Shown here piece after piece: positions 31,409-40,061 of a DNA stretch of 64,000 nucleotides; position 1 is the stretch's first letter, and every line of letters starts with the position of its first letter. The notes below the pieces were generated by a model, which ran no database searches, was not told where the DNA came from, and saw only the letters and a list, made by a program, of their open reading frames with translations. The position numbers and the translations under genes were made by a program. Source of the stretch: Rhizobium sp. Its GTDB lineage: Bacteria > Pseudomonadota > Alphaproteobacteria > Rhizobiales > Rhizobiaceae. The stretch covers positions 1 through 64,000 of the forward strand of contig JAHHDR010000033.1 of the NCBI GenBank assembly GCA_019739215.1. The letters are read 5' to 3'.

Positions 31409-32598
31409 TGATGGCAATGAGCGCAGCCAATCCGCGGCCCGGACGATATGGCAGTTTCGGCGGGCAATTCGTGGCACCCGTCCTGCTGCCGGTGCTCGAC
31501 CGGCTGGAGGCCGCCTTCGACGAGGCCTGGGCCGATCACGCCTTTCGCCGCAGCTTCGAGGACCTGCTGGCCCGTTTCGTCGGCCGGCCGACGCCGATCT
31601 TCGAGACGACGACGCTGGCGTCGGTCAATGGCGGGGCGCGTATCATCCTCAAGCGCGACGACCTGACCTTCAACGGCGGCAACTATGCCAATTCGGCGCT
31701 CGGCCAGTGCATGCTCGCGGCGCGGATGGGGCTGAGCTCGGTCGTGACCGACACGGGATCGGGCCAGAACGGCGTGGCTGCGGCAGCGGTGGCGGCCCGG
31801 CTCGGGCTCGGCTGCACGATCTATATGGGCAGCCGCGATGCTGTCAGACATGCCGCCACGATCCGCAAGATGCGCGCATTCGGCGCCGATGTGACTGTCG
31901 TCGAGGATGCCGAACGGACACTGAGTTCAGCGACCTCGGCCGCGATCCGCCATTGGATGGGCCACAGCGCCACAACCGCCTATCTCGCCGGTGCGCCGAT
32001 CGGCGCACATCCCTATCCTGTCATGGTCGGCGCCTTCCAGGCGGTGATCGGCCGCGAGACCCGGCTGCAACTGATCGAGGCCGGCGTGCTGCCCGAGGCG
32101 ATCATATCGGCTGTCGGTGGCGGCTCCTCCACGATCGGCATCTTCTCCGGCTTCGTCGGAGATCCGCAGATCCGTCTCATCGCCGTCGAGGCGGGCGGCA
32201 GGGGCGACGGCGCGCCGCATTCGGCACGGCTCGGCAAGGGCAGGCGCGGGATCCTCCACGGCGCCGAAACGCTGGTTCTGGCCGACGAGAACGGCCAGAT
32301 CCTGCCGGCAGCGTCGCTGGCGCCGGGCCTGGCCTATCCCGGTTCGGCACCGGAGATCGCCGACCTCGTCAAGCGTGGCCGCGTGGAGACCATGACGATC
32401 GAGGATGAAGACGCGCGCCGGGCGGTTCTGGACCTTGCGGCCCGCGAAGGCATCCTCGTCTCGCTCGAGGCCGGGCATGCCATTGCAGCCGCCGGGCGCA
32501 TAGCCCGGCTCTATGACCGCAACGATGCCGTCATCGTCATGGTCGCCTCGTCCGGCGACAAGGACCTCGACGTCATCTGGCCGGGAGAATACCCATGA
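31405..32598 (+). CDS. TrpB-like fold-type II protein lacking the PLP lysine
   Basis: Collinear with tryptophan synthase beta subunits over its whole 397 residues: YGSFGGQFVAPVLLPVLDRL, GRPTPIFETTTLA, HPYPVMVGAFQAVIG, GGGSSTIG (238-245), GILHGAETLVL, SSGDKD (382-387). The PLP Schiff-base lysine (Salmonella K87, in GAHK) is Tyr94 (GGNYANSALGQ; codon TAT 31684-31686). E109 is Asp116, H115 is Asn122, D305 is Ala310, S377 is Ala381 and R379 is Ser383. The GGGS phosphate loop is kept. It therefore cannot form an internal PLP aldimine as TrpB does. It is coupled by 4-bp overlaps to the sugar permease and the TrpA-like gene. It may be a repurposed enzyme or an activator of the TrpA-like partner. Confidence 0.88.
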   Translation: MMMAMSAANPRPGRYGSFGGQFVAPVLLPVLDRLEAAFDEAWADHAFRRSFEDLLARFVGRPTPIFETTTLASVNGGARIILKRDDLTFNGGNYANSALGQCMLAARMGLSSVVTDTGSGQNGVAAAAVAARLGLGCTIYMGSRDAVRHAATIRKMRAFGADVTVVEDAERTLSSATSAAIRHWMGHSATTAYLAGAPIGAHPYPVMVGAFQAVIGRETRLQLIEAGVLPEAIISAVGGGSSTIGIFSGFVGDPQIRLIAVEAGGRGDGAPHSARLGKGRRGILHGAETLVLADENGQILPAASLAPGLAYPGSAPEIADLVKRGRVETMTIEDEDARRAVLDLAAREGILVSLEAGHAIAAAGRIARLYDRNDAVIVMVASSGDKDLDVIWPGEYP

Positions 32599-33440
32599 CC
32601 CGAAGCGGAAACCGGATCGACGCGATGTTCCGCCGCCTGCAATCGGAAGGCCGGAAGGCTTTCGCGACCTTCACCCTCTCAAGCGATCCGAGCTTCAAGG
32701 AATGCCTTGAGCGCCTGGACCTGCTGGTGAAGAACGGCATCGATATTCTGGAGATCGGCCACCCCTTCTCCGACCCCGTTCTCGACGGCGCCACGATCCA
32801 GGTCGCAAATCGCCGGGCGCTCGCCGCCGGCGGAAATCTCGCGCGAGCTTTCGAGCTTTGTGCGGCGTTCCGCAAGAAGAACAAGGTGACGCCCATCGTC
32901 CTGATGGGCTACGCAAACCCGATTGTCACGACCGGATATGACGCCTTTGCTTGCCGCGCTGCGGCCGCAGGCATCGACGGCCTCATCGTCGCCGATCTGC
33001 CGCTGCGCGAGGCCGGCCCGCTGTTGGATGCACTTGCCCGCGAGGGGCTCTACTTCATTCCGCTCGCCGCGCCGACGGTCGAGACCAGTGATTTCACTTC
33101 GCGTCATCCCGGGGTCGGCGGCTTTGTCTATTGCATTCCGGTGGTCGGGCCGACCGGTGGCCCCTCAGCCTCGATGGATGCCATTCTCGATGCAGTCACC
33201 CGTTGCCGGATGGCCAGTGCGCTTCCCGTCATGGTCGGTTTCGGGGTGAAGACACCATCGATGGCCGCCGACGTCGCAGCCATCGCGGACGGTGTGGTGG
33301 TGGCCTCCGTGCTTATCGAGGAATTCGAGAAAATGAGAACGGCCTTAAGCCCGGCCGAATTCAAGGCCGCCGCTGGCGACCTCGCACTGGGCTACCGCCG
33401 CGTCATCGACGCGCAACCCGCTCTTGTTCCGCGCCTCTGA
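32595..33440 (+). CDS. TrpA-like (beta/alpha)8 lyase
   Basis: 281-residue homologue of the tryptophan synthase alpha subunit, which cleaves indole-3-glycerol phosphate by a retro-aldol reaction. The catalytic acids are present: Glu53 in DILEIGHPFSDP (Salmonella E49) and Asp64 in VLDGATIQ (D60). Also kept are the equivalents of Y175 and T183 (VYCIPVVGPTGG), the phosphate loop GFGVKTP, and a Ser at the S235 position (VVVASVLI). Differences include H instead of V in IGHPFSDP and SSDP instead of AGDP. It overlaps the TrpB-like gene by 4 bp and ends the operon 47 bp before a convergent gene. No other trp gene is nearby, so it likely acts on another phosphorylated substrate. Confidence 0.88.
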   Translation: MTRSGNRIDAMFRRLQSEGRKAFATFTLSSDPSFKECLERLDLLVKNGIDILEIGHPFSDPVLDGATIQVANRRALAAGGNLARAFELCAAFRKKNKVTPIVLMGYANPIVTTGYDAFACRAAAAGIDGLIVADLPLREAGPLLDALAREGLYFIPLAAPTVETSDFTSRHPGVGGFVYCIPVVGPTGGPSASMDAILDAVTRCRMASALPVMVGFGVKTPSMAADVAAIADGVVVASVLIEEFEKMRTALSPAEFKAAAGDLALGYRRVIDAQPALVPRL

Positions 33441-33487
33441 TCACCGAACGAGCTCAAACTGCCCCTCACGCCCGAACCATGGCTGGA

Positions 33488-34990
33488 TCAAGAGGAGTGA
33501 TATCTGTTGAGGCCGATCTCCATAGCGGTCGCCCGTCGGTGGATCTCGCCCATGACCGGTTCAAACACCGTGTTGCGACGTTCAAGTTCCGCGTGTTCGG
33601 CCAGGTAGGCAGGAACAAGCTCACCGATTTCGTCAAGAACAGCGTCTTCGTCAACGGACGTCAATCTGCCAGACTGCATCACGATCCGTCCGGCGACCAT
33701 CACCGTCTCGATCGACGAACCGTTCTCAGCGTAGACCAGATGCCTCGCCACCTCGTTGAGCGGGATGAAGGGATAGTTGCGAAGATTGAGGATCAGAAGG
33801 TCTGCAGCCTTACCAACCTCCAGCGATCCTGTCACATGCTCCAGCATTGCGGTCCTGGCGCCACCGATCGTCGCCATGGCCAGGACTTCCTCCGACGATA
33901 CCCAACTCCCATAGTCCGGCCCGGCAGCGCTATGGACCAAGCCGGCGACGCGCATGACATCGAAGATCCGCGATGTATCGTTGGAAGAGACGCCATCAGT
34001 GCCGAGGCCGATGGTGACGCCAGCATCCAGCAGGCGGCGGACCGGAGCGATGCCGGCGCCAAGCTTGAGGTTCGACACCGCATTGTGGGCGACCGAGACG
34101 CCCGCCTCGCCCATCAGCCGCATGTCCTCGTCGCTGACCCAGACGGAATGCGCGATCGTCGTGTTGCGCCGGAGCAGTCCGAGATCGTGCATATAGACGA
34201 TCAGCGACTTGCCATACAGCATATGGCCGGTCACGGCCTGGGTCTTGGTTTCGAGGATGTGGGTGTGGAACGGCACGTGTCTGTCAATCGCCAGATCCAT
34301 GCAGGCGGCCATCAGGTCGGCCGTGCAGCGCTGCGGCGCCGAGGGTGCAATCATGAAATTCAGCCGGTCCGACTTGCCGTGCAGGCTGGAAAAGGCCGAC
34401 TTGCAATAGTCGATATAGGCATTCGCCGTCATCGGCGGGCCGAAATCGAGCAGGGCCTTCAGGTCATCGGGCATGAGTTCGCGCGCGAAGGGCAGCGCAT
34501 CCAGTGTGTGGATGTTCATGACGGCGCTCGAGACATTGGCGCGGATACCGGCGTCGTCATAGGCACGGAACACCGTCGAGAGGCGATCGAGATCGTGTTT
34601 CGGCGGATCGAAGAAGTCGTCGCAGAAGGTGGTCACGCCCGTGCGCAGCGATTCCATGGCAAGCAGCAGGCTGCGCAGGTAGAGCAGGCGCTCGCTCATT
34701 GGATCGTTCATCAGGAGCGGATAGGCAAAGAGTAGCCAGACTTCCAGCGGCATGCGCTCGTAGCGGCCGCGCAAGAAGGTCTCGCTCGAATGGGTATGGG
34801 CATTGACGAGACCGGGCATGACCAGCCGTCCGCGTCCTTCGATGACATGGGCATCCGGTGCAGAGGACAGCGACGGGCCGATCGCCTTGATGTTGGCGCC
34901 CTCGATCAGCATATCGCCGGCGAAGGGCTTGGCGCCATGGACAGCGTCCATCGCCACGATGGTGGCGCCCCGGATCAGGATCTCGGTCAT
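33488..34990 (-). CDS. Amidohydrolase / nucleobase deaminase-like
   Basis: Metal-dependent hydrolase of the COG0402 cytosine/guanine deaminase group, 500 residues. I start at 34990 (MTEILIRGATIVAMDAVHGA), overlapping the nucleoside hydrolase stop by 4 bp. Ligand motifs are intact: VNAHTHSSETFLRGR (HxH), FHTHILETKTQ, IAHSVWVSDEDMRL and GLGTDGVSSND. HNAVSNLKLGAGIAPV is the typical substrate-loop signature. Last gene of the ten-gene operon. Behind a nucleoside hydrolase it would be expected to deaminate the freed base, though related enzymes act on triazines or adenosine derivatives. Confidence 0.87.
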   Translation of the reverse strand: MTEILIRGATIVAMDAVHGAKPFAGDMLIEGANIKAIGPSLSSAPDAHVIEGRGRLVMPGLVNAHTHSSETFLRGRYERMPLEVWLLFAYPLLMNDPMSERLLYLRSLLLAMESLRTGVTTFCDDFFDPPKHDLDRLSTVFRAYDDAGIRANVSSAVMNIHTLDALPFARELMPDDLKALLDFGPPMTANAYIDYCKSAFSSLHGKSDRLNFMIAPSAPQRCTADLMAACMDLAIDRHVPFHTHILETKTQAVTGHMLYGKSLIVYMHDLGLLRRNTTIAHSVWVSDEDMRLMGEAGVSVAHNAVSNLKLGAGIAPVRRLLDAGVTIGLGTDGVSSNDTSRIFDVMRVAGLVHSAAGPDYGSWVSSEEVLAMATIGGARTAMLEHVTGSLEVGKAADLLILNLRNYPFIPLNEVARHLVYAENGSSIETVMVAGRIVMQSGRLTSVDEDAVLDEIGELVPAYLAEHAELERRNTVFEPVMGEIHRRATAMEIGLNRYHSS

Positions 34991-35925
34991 GGCAGGTTCT
35001 CCAGCGAACGGATGAGCAGGTCGTAATAGGCGACCGGATCGCCGTCCCTGACATAGAAGACGTTCTTCGGCCGGTCGGTGATCTGCCACCAGTCGGCCAC
35101 GGTCATGCCAGCCGTCAGCGATCCGTTCAGTTCGACGGAGACGTTGATCTGCCGGCCCGAGAACATGTCGGGCGCCAGCAGGAAGGCGGGCACGCACGGA
35201 CCATGCAGCGGCGCGCCGTCCCAGCCATATTTCTCGAGGTCGAAGGCTTCCGAGAATTCCAGCATCTCGGCGGTGGCGATGCCGCAGCGATTGCCGAGCG
35301 CGCGCATGGCGCCGAGCCGTTCCGGTGTCGAGCGCATCTGGTGGGTGACGTCGAGCGGCAGGAGCGTCGTCTTGATGCCGGCCTTCAGCACGATGTCGGC
35401 GGCCTCCGGATCGACATAGCAGTTGAACTCCGCCGCCGGCGTGATGTTGCCGACCTCGAAATAGGCGCCGAGCATCGCGACGATCTCGTGGATCTTTCCG
35501 GCGATATCAGGCGCCTTGCGCAGCGCCATGGCAAGATTGGTCACCGGAGACAGCGAGCATAGGGTGATCTCGCCGGGATGGGCGCGCACCGTGTCGATGA
35601 TGAAGTCCACGCCATGCTTGTCCTGACACTTGATGACAGGCGCAGGCAGGTCGGGGCCGTCGAGGCCGGTCGGGCCATGGACATGCTCGGCCATCACCAG
35701 CGGGCGGATGATCGGATGCGGGCAGCCGGCAAAGACCGGGATGTCGGGCCGGCCCGCCAGCTCCATCAGCTTGAGACAATTGGCGATCGTGTGGTCGAGA
35801 TGAATGTTGCCCGCCGTGGCGACAAGGCCGAGCACATCGAAGGCCTGCCGCTGGCCAAGGATCATCAGGATGGCCGCGGCCTGGTCCTGTCCGGGATCGG
35901 TGAGAATGATGAGCTTGCGCGTCAT
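34987..35925 (-). CDS. Nucleoside hydrolase family protein with altered calcium site
   Basis: IU-type nucleoside hydrolase fold, 312 residues from ATG 35925 (MTRKLIILTDPGQDQAAAIL). The family coordinates Ca2+ with four Asp residues. Here the DPGxDD motif reads DPGQDQ, so the second Asp of the pair is Gln, and the C-terminal HDP motif reads HGP (GAPLHGPCVPAFLLAPDMFS), so that Asp is Gly while the His remains. The rest of the fold is collinear. The start overlaps the VOC gene stop and the end overlaps the amidohydrolase. It may hydrolyse an unusual nucleoside, use another metal arrangement, or do a different reaction. Confidence 0.87.
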   Translation of the reverse strand: MTRKLIILTDPGQDQAAAILMILGQRQAFDVLGLVATAGNIHLDHTIANCLKLMELAGRPDIPVFAGCPHPIIRPLVMAEHVHGPTGLDGPDLPAPVIKCQDKHGVDFIIDTVRAHPGEITLCSLSPVTNLAMALRKAPDIAGKIHEIVAMLGAYFEVGNITPAAEFNCYVDPEAADIVLKAGIKTTLLPLDVTHQMRSTPERLGAMRALGNRCGIATAEMLEFSEAFDLEKYGWDGAPLHGPCVPAFLLAPDMFSGRQINVSVELNGSLTAGMTVADWWQITDRPKNVFYVRDGDPVAYYDLLIRSLENLP

Positions 35926-36350
35926 GCTGCGTCCACCTTCCCCGGCGCCCCGCCTTCGAGCCAGGCATAGAGCTCCCAGGTTTCGCCATCCGGGCCGTGG
36001 AAATAGGCGCAATGGGCATTCCAGGCATAGGCGCGCGGCGGATTGAGGAACGCCACGCCCCTGGCTTTCAGGTCGTCATGGATGCGGTCGAGTTCGGCGG
36101 GGCTGTCGACGAGCACCGCGATCAACACCGCCGAGGCCGAGCCCGGACTGACCCGGACATCCGCATGACGGGCGATATGATCACGCTCCCACAGCGCCAG
36201 CGTCAGGCCGGCGCCGGTGAAATCGGCGAAGCCCGGCGCGCGGTGTTTGAGCTTGAAACCAAGCATCTCGGTATAGAATCGGATCGAGGCTTCGATATCC
36301 GTGACCAGAATGCAGACATCCCGGATCGCGTGCAGTTGTGCAAATGACAT
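35922..36350 (-). CDS. VOC-family (glyoxalase/dioxygenase fold) protein
   Basis: 142-residue metalloprotein of the vicinal oxygen chelate superfamily: HAIRDVCILVTDIEASIRFY at the start and WNAHCAYFHGPDGETWELYA at the end, with a His early and Glu late as typical metal ligands. It lies 18 bp after a permease gene and overlaps the nucleoside hydrolase by 4 bp, so it is part of the same operon. It may process a breakdown product; the substrate is unknown. Confidence 0.85.
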   Translation of the reverse strand: MSFAQLHAIRDVCILVTDIEASIRFYTEMLGFKLKHRAPGFADFTGAGLTLALWERDHIARHADVRVSPGSASAVLIAVLVDSPAELDRIHDDLKARGVAFLNPPRAYAWNAHCAYFHGPDGETWELYAWLEGGAPGKVDAA

Positions 36351-36368
36351 GTCGATACGTTCCTGCCT

Positions 36369-37262
36369 CTACTGGTCCTTGAGTTCGCCGAAACCGCTGG
36401 CCGCCTTGGCGCCACCCCGCAGCTTGCCCGAGATCCAGACGCCGAAGACGGTGGCAAGATAGGGCAGCGCCTGGAGGAGATCGTGCGGGACCCTGTCCCC
36501 GAACATCAGCTGGGCGCGGATGCCGAGTGCGCCGACAACCGCGAAGAACAGCGCGGCAAAAGTCGCGGCAACAGGATGGGCGGCGCCGAAAATGACGGCG
36601 GCAAAGGCCATGAAGCCACGGCCGGCGGTCATGCCCTGGCCGAAGAACTGCAGGCTGCCTGCGGCGAGTTCTGCCCCGCCGATGGCGCAGAGCACGCCGC
36701 CGATGGCCAGCGCGATCAGGCGCATGCGCGAGGGATTGGCGCCGACGCTGCGGGCGGCAAAGGGATGCTCGCCCGCGGCTGCAAGCCTGAGGCCGAAACG
36801 GGTGCGACGAAGCAGGACCCACATGCCGAAGACGACAAAGGGCATGGCCGCGACCGCAATCGACAACACGCCATAGGCGCCGAAGGCAGGCCCGAGCTTG
36901 GGCAGGCCAAAAGGCGCGGTGACCGTGGCCTGGCTGCCGAAGATCGACTGCACGGCCAGTGCCGTGCCACCGATGCCGAGTCCTGTCAGGCCAAGACCGG
37001 CAATGATCGGATTGGCCTTCAGCCGGTCGATGACGAACCAGAGCAGGACCGAGGCCAGTACGCAGACCAGCATTGCGATCAGCAGCGCAGCGGTCACCGA
37101 GTGGGTCAGCATGATGCCGAGAATGGTGGCGCAGGCGCCCATGATCATAAGGCCTTCGAGACCAAGATTCCATACGCCGGCGCGCTGGGCGATGACGCCC
37201 GCCAGCGTGACATAGATCAGCGGCGTTCCGGAGCGGAGGATGGCAATGATGATCTCGTTCAT
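36369..37262 (-). CDS. BMP-type nucleoside ABC transporter permease (second)
   Basis: 297 residues from ATG 37262 (MNEIIIAILRSGTPLIYVTL). It resembles the NupQ/YufQ-type permease (BPD_transp_2), with the conserved GVWNLGLEGLMIMGACATIL (~30-50) and about eight to nine hydrophobic helices. It overlaps the preceding permease gene by 4 bp. Together with the BMP lipoprotein-like binding protein this makes a nucleoside importer. Confidence 0.9.
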   Translation of the reverse strand: MNEIIIAILRSGTPLIYVTLAGVIAQRAGVWNLGLEGLMIMGACATILGIMLTHSVTAALLIAMLVCVLASVLLWFVIDRLKANPIIAGLGLTGLGIGGTALAVQSIFGSQATVTAPFGLPKLGPAFGAYGVLSIAVAAMPFVVFGMWVLLRRTRFGLRLAAAGEHPFAARSVGANPSRMRLIALAIGGVLCAIGGAELAAGSLQFFGQGMTAGRGFMAFAAVIFGAAHPVAATFAALFFAVVGALGIRAQLMFGDRVPHDLLQALPYLATVFGVWISGKLRGGAKAASGFGELKDQ

Positions 37263-38296
37263 GTCGAACGCCCTCCGGCACCGAGTATCCTGTCGACGAA
37301 CCTGGACTTTGCCGTGATGAACAGCGCGATGGCCGCATTGATGATGTCGATTGCCGCCGCAGGCAGGCCGGCCATGATCGGAAGGTAAAGCGCGGCCGAC
37401 GCAAGCCCGCCGAAGAAGATAGCCGCCACCGCCGTTCCGACCACCGAGAGATTGGCGACCAGCGCGATCAGGATTGCGGTAAAGCCATGCGCAGGCAGGA
37501 AGCCCGAGGCGATACGGCCGTTCGGACCCATGAATTCGATCGTCCCGGCCAGCCCGGCCAGCGCGCCGGAAATGAGGAAACTGGAGAGACCCAACTTCCA
37601 GATCCGCGCGCCCTGCCATTGAACCATGGTGCCGTTGCGGCCCGCGAGGCCAGCCAGCACGCCGAAGGCGGTGCGGTTGACCAGCAGCCACATGGCAATG
37701 CCGACGACGATGGCGATGCCGATGATGGTTGGGGACAGGCCGAGTGAATCCGAAATGCGATAGGCCGGATCAAGCGGCCGGCTCGAGGCCTGCTGGCCGC
37801 TGCCGGATGGGTCCTTGAGCGGGCCGGACGTGACATAGACCAGCAGCAGGCCGGCGAGGAAGTTGCCCATCAGCGTGGTGATGACCTCGTCGGTGCCGGA
37901 CCGGAGCCTGAGCAGGCCGGGCCACAACGCCCAGAGCGCGCCGCCCGCCATGCCGGCGAGAAAGATCAGCGGAATGACGACGACGGCCGGTCCACCCGAC
38001 AGGAAATCCGCCGCGAAGGCTGCGGAGATCGCGCCGACATAGAACTGGCCCTGCGCGCCGATATTGAAGAAGCCGGCGCGGAAGGAGATTGCCACGCCGA
38101 CCGCGGTGATGAACAGAGGCAGCGCCCATCGCAGGCTCTGGGCCATGGCGCCGTTGCGCAGGAAGGCGCCGTCGGCCACCGACCAGAGCATGACGGGCGC
38201 ATTGTAGCCGGCGAACTGGAAGACGACGGCGCAGAGCACCAGAGCAAGGATCACGAAGATCAGGCTGCGGCCGACAGTGACAAGATTGTCCCTCAT
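37259..38296 (-). CDS. BMP-type nucleoside ABC transporter permease (first)
   Basis: 345-residue permease of the NupP/YufP type: MRDNLVTVGRSLIFVILALV at the start, SFRAGFFNIGAQGQFYVGAI near residue 70 (family signature) and about ten hydrophobic helices. It overlaps the ATPase gene by 4 bp upstream and the second permease by 4 bp downstream. Confidence 0.9.
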   Translation of the reverse strand: MRDNLVTVGRSLIFVILALVLCAVVFQFAGYNAPVMLWSVADGAFLRNGAMAQSLRWALPLFITAVGVAISFRAGFFNIGAQGQFYVGAISAAFAADFLSGGPAVVVIPLIFLAGMAGGALWALWPGLLRLRSGTDEVITTLMGNFLAGLLLVYVTSGPLKDPSGSGQQASSRPLDPAYRISDSLGLSPTIIGIAIVVGIAMWLLVNRTAFGVLAGLAGRNGTMVQWQGARIWKLGLSSFLISGALAGLAGTIEFMGPNGRIASGFLPAHGFTAILIALVANLSVVGTAVAAIFFGGLASAALYLPIMAGLPAAAIDIINAAIALFITAKSRFVDRILGAGGRST

Positions 38297-39873
38297 GCCG
38301 TGGCCCTCGCGGCTGCGCCGGTCATCGCCGCACCGACTGACTGGATATCGTAGGGGGCATGGAATTCACCGTTGATATGTCCTGACAGCATGACGAGCAC
38401 ACGGTCGGAAATGTCGAAGAGTTCATCGAGATCCGACGAGATCAGAAGAATGGCGGTGCCGCGATCGCGGGCCGCGCGCAGCGACTGCCAGACGAATGCC
38501 GTGGCGCCAATATCGAGGCCGCGCGTCGGCTGGGCTGCAATGATGAGAGTGGCATCGCGATCGACCTCGCGCGCCAGGATCACCTTCTGCGCGTTGCCGC
38601 CGGAGAGCGACCCCGCCCGCTGGCCGGGCGTGTGGTAGTGCACGCCCCAGTCCTTCAGCGAGCGATCGCAGTCTGCCCGCACGGCAGACGGCCGGATCAG
38701 GCGCAACAGGCTGCCCTGCAGCAACATGCGTGCGCTCCAGTTTTCCCAGAGCGAACTGGAGAGGCTCAAGCCCTCGACATTGCGCTCGAAGGGAATGATC
38801 CGCAGGCCCGCGGCACGTCGGGCGGCGAGAGGCCAACCGGTCACGTCCTGACCCGCGAGGCTGATCGAGCCCCGCGAAAGATCGGCCAGCGCCGCGATGG
38901 CGCGGACCAGACTCTTCTGGCCATTGCCCTCGACGCCGGCAATGCCGAGAATTTCGCCCGGTCGGATGTCGAGGTCGACGGCGTCGAGCGCGATGCCTTC
39001 GCTGTCGGGCTTGGTGGTCACGTTGCGCATCTCAAGGACGGGTGGCTTCGCGGACGTTGCGGCGTAGTGGGCGTTGTCGGCTGCAGGCGTTGCTGCTCCA
39101 ACAAGGGCTGCGCGATCCTGCGCGTCGAGCGATTTCGCTGCGGCCTCTCCGACGATCAGACTGGCCAGTCGCTCGGCCGAGACATCGGCGATGGCGAGCG
39201 GGCCATCGACCTTGCGGCCGCCGCGCAGCACGGTCACGGTGTCGGCGACACCGAGCACTTCCCTGATCTTGTGCAGGATGAGAATGACGGTGACGCCGCG
39301 TGCCTTCAGGCGGCGCACGCGGGCGAAGAGGGTCTCGATGCCTGATGGCGAGAGCACGGCGGTCGGCTCGTCGAGGATCAGCACCTTGGCGTCAGTGACC
39401 AGCGCGCGGGCGATTTCGATGCCCTGCTGCGTTTCGATCGGCAGGTCGCGAATGCGCTTGCCCAAATCGACCTGCACGTCGAGCCCTGCGAGATGACTAC
39501 GCCATTTTTCGGCCAGGCGTTTGCGGCTGTAGATGCCGCCCGCGCCTGTGGCGCCGAATTCCATCGCCTCGGCAACTGTGAAGGAGGGCGGAAGGGCGAA
39601 GCTCTGATGAACGAGCTCGACTCCGGCGGCGCGGCTGTCGCCGACATGGCCGGTGCGGATCTCGCGTCCCATGACATCGACGCTGCCTGATGTCGGTTGC
39701 ACCAGTCCGGCCGCAACACGGGCGAAGGTCGTCTTGCCCGCACCGTTCTGGCCGACAACCGCATGGATCTGGCCGGGCGGGAAGCCGACGGAGACATCGG
39801 CGAGCGCGGTGACGTCGCCGAACTTGACCGTCACGTCACGGCACTCGAGAGCAGGCCTTGATGGTGTTGACAT
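38293..39873 (-). CDS. BMP-type nucleoside ABC transporter ATP-binding protein
   Basis: Double ABC ATPase, 526 residues from ATG 39873 (MSTPSRPALECRDVTVKFGD), preceded by GGGGAAC. The first domain has GQNGAGKTTFARVAAGL, LPIETQQGIEIARAL and LILDEPTAVLSP. The second has a degenerate Walker A (GVEGNGQKSLVRAI), LSGGNAQKVILAREV and QPTRGLDIGA. This asymmetry is normal in the YufO/NupA-like group. A longer open frame upstream to 40029 lacks homology and covers the hairpin after the binding-protein gene. Confidence 0.9.
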   Translation of the reverse strand: MSTPSRPALECRDVTVKFGDVTALADVSVGFPPGQIHAVVGQNGAGKTTFARVAAGLVQPTSGSVDVMGREIRTGHVGDSRAAGVELVHQSFALPPSFTVAEAMEFGATGAGGIYSRKRLAEKWRSHLAGLDVQVDLGKRIRDLPIETQQGIEIARALVTDAKVLILDEPTAVLSPSGIETLFARVRRLKARGVTVILILHKIREVLGVADTVTVLRGGRKVDGPLAIADVSAERLASLIVGEAAAKSLDAQDRAALVGAATPAADNAHYAATSAKPPVLEMRNVTTKPDSEGIALDAVDLDIRPGEILGIAGVEGNGQKSLVRAIAALADLSRGSISLAGQDVTGWPLAARRAAGLRIIPFERNVEGLSLSSSLWENWSARMLLQGSLLRLIRPSAVRADCDRSLKDWGVHYHTPGQRAGSLSGGNAQKVILAREVDRDATLIIAAQPTRGLDIGATAFVWQSLRAARDRGTAILLISSDLDELFDISDRVLVMLSGHINGEFHAPYDIQSVGAAMTGAAARATA

Positions 39874-40021
39874 CGATTGTTCCCCGGAACGTGTCGTTCT
39901 CTGTTTTCTACGCGCGCGCCGTCCTCGCCGAAAGCCGATCGTCGCACTCAATTCGGAAACGGTGGGCGAAGGTTCGCGGGAATGCCAACAGGGCTGAAGG
40001 CGGCCCCCGCGAACCTCCGAT

Positions 40022-40041
40022 GACCCCACGCGGGTGGGATC
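40022..40041 (-). promoter_or_regulatory. Stem-loop between binding-protein and ATPase genes
   Basis: GATCCCAC-CCGC-GTGGGGTC on the minus strand forms an 8-bp stem (one G-U pair) 21 bp after the BMP gene stop. No T tract. Such stem-loops after the first transporter gene commonly stabilise the binding-protein message. Confidence 0.45.
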
Positions 40042-40061
40042 AAGGCGGTTGGTGTCCGCGC

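Noticed and set aside
31405..33440. Ordinary tryptophan biosynthesis genes trpB and trpA
   Set aside because: The beta-like protein lacks the PLP lysine and several other catalytic residues, no other trp gene is near, and the pair is coupled to a sugar importer and kinase.
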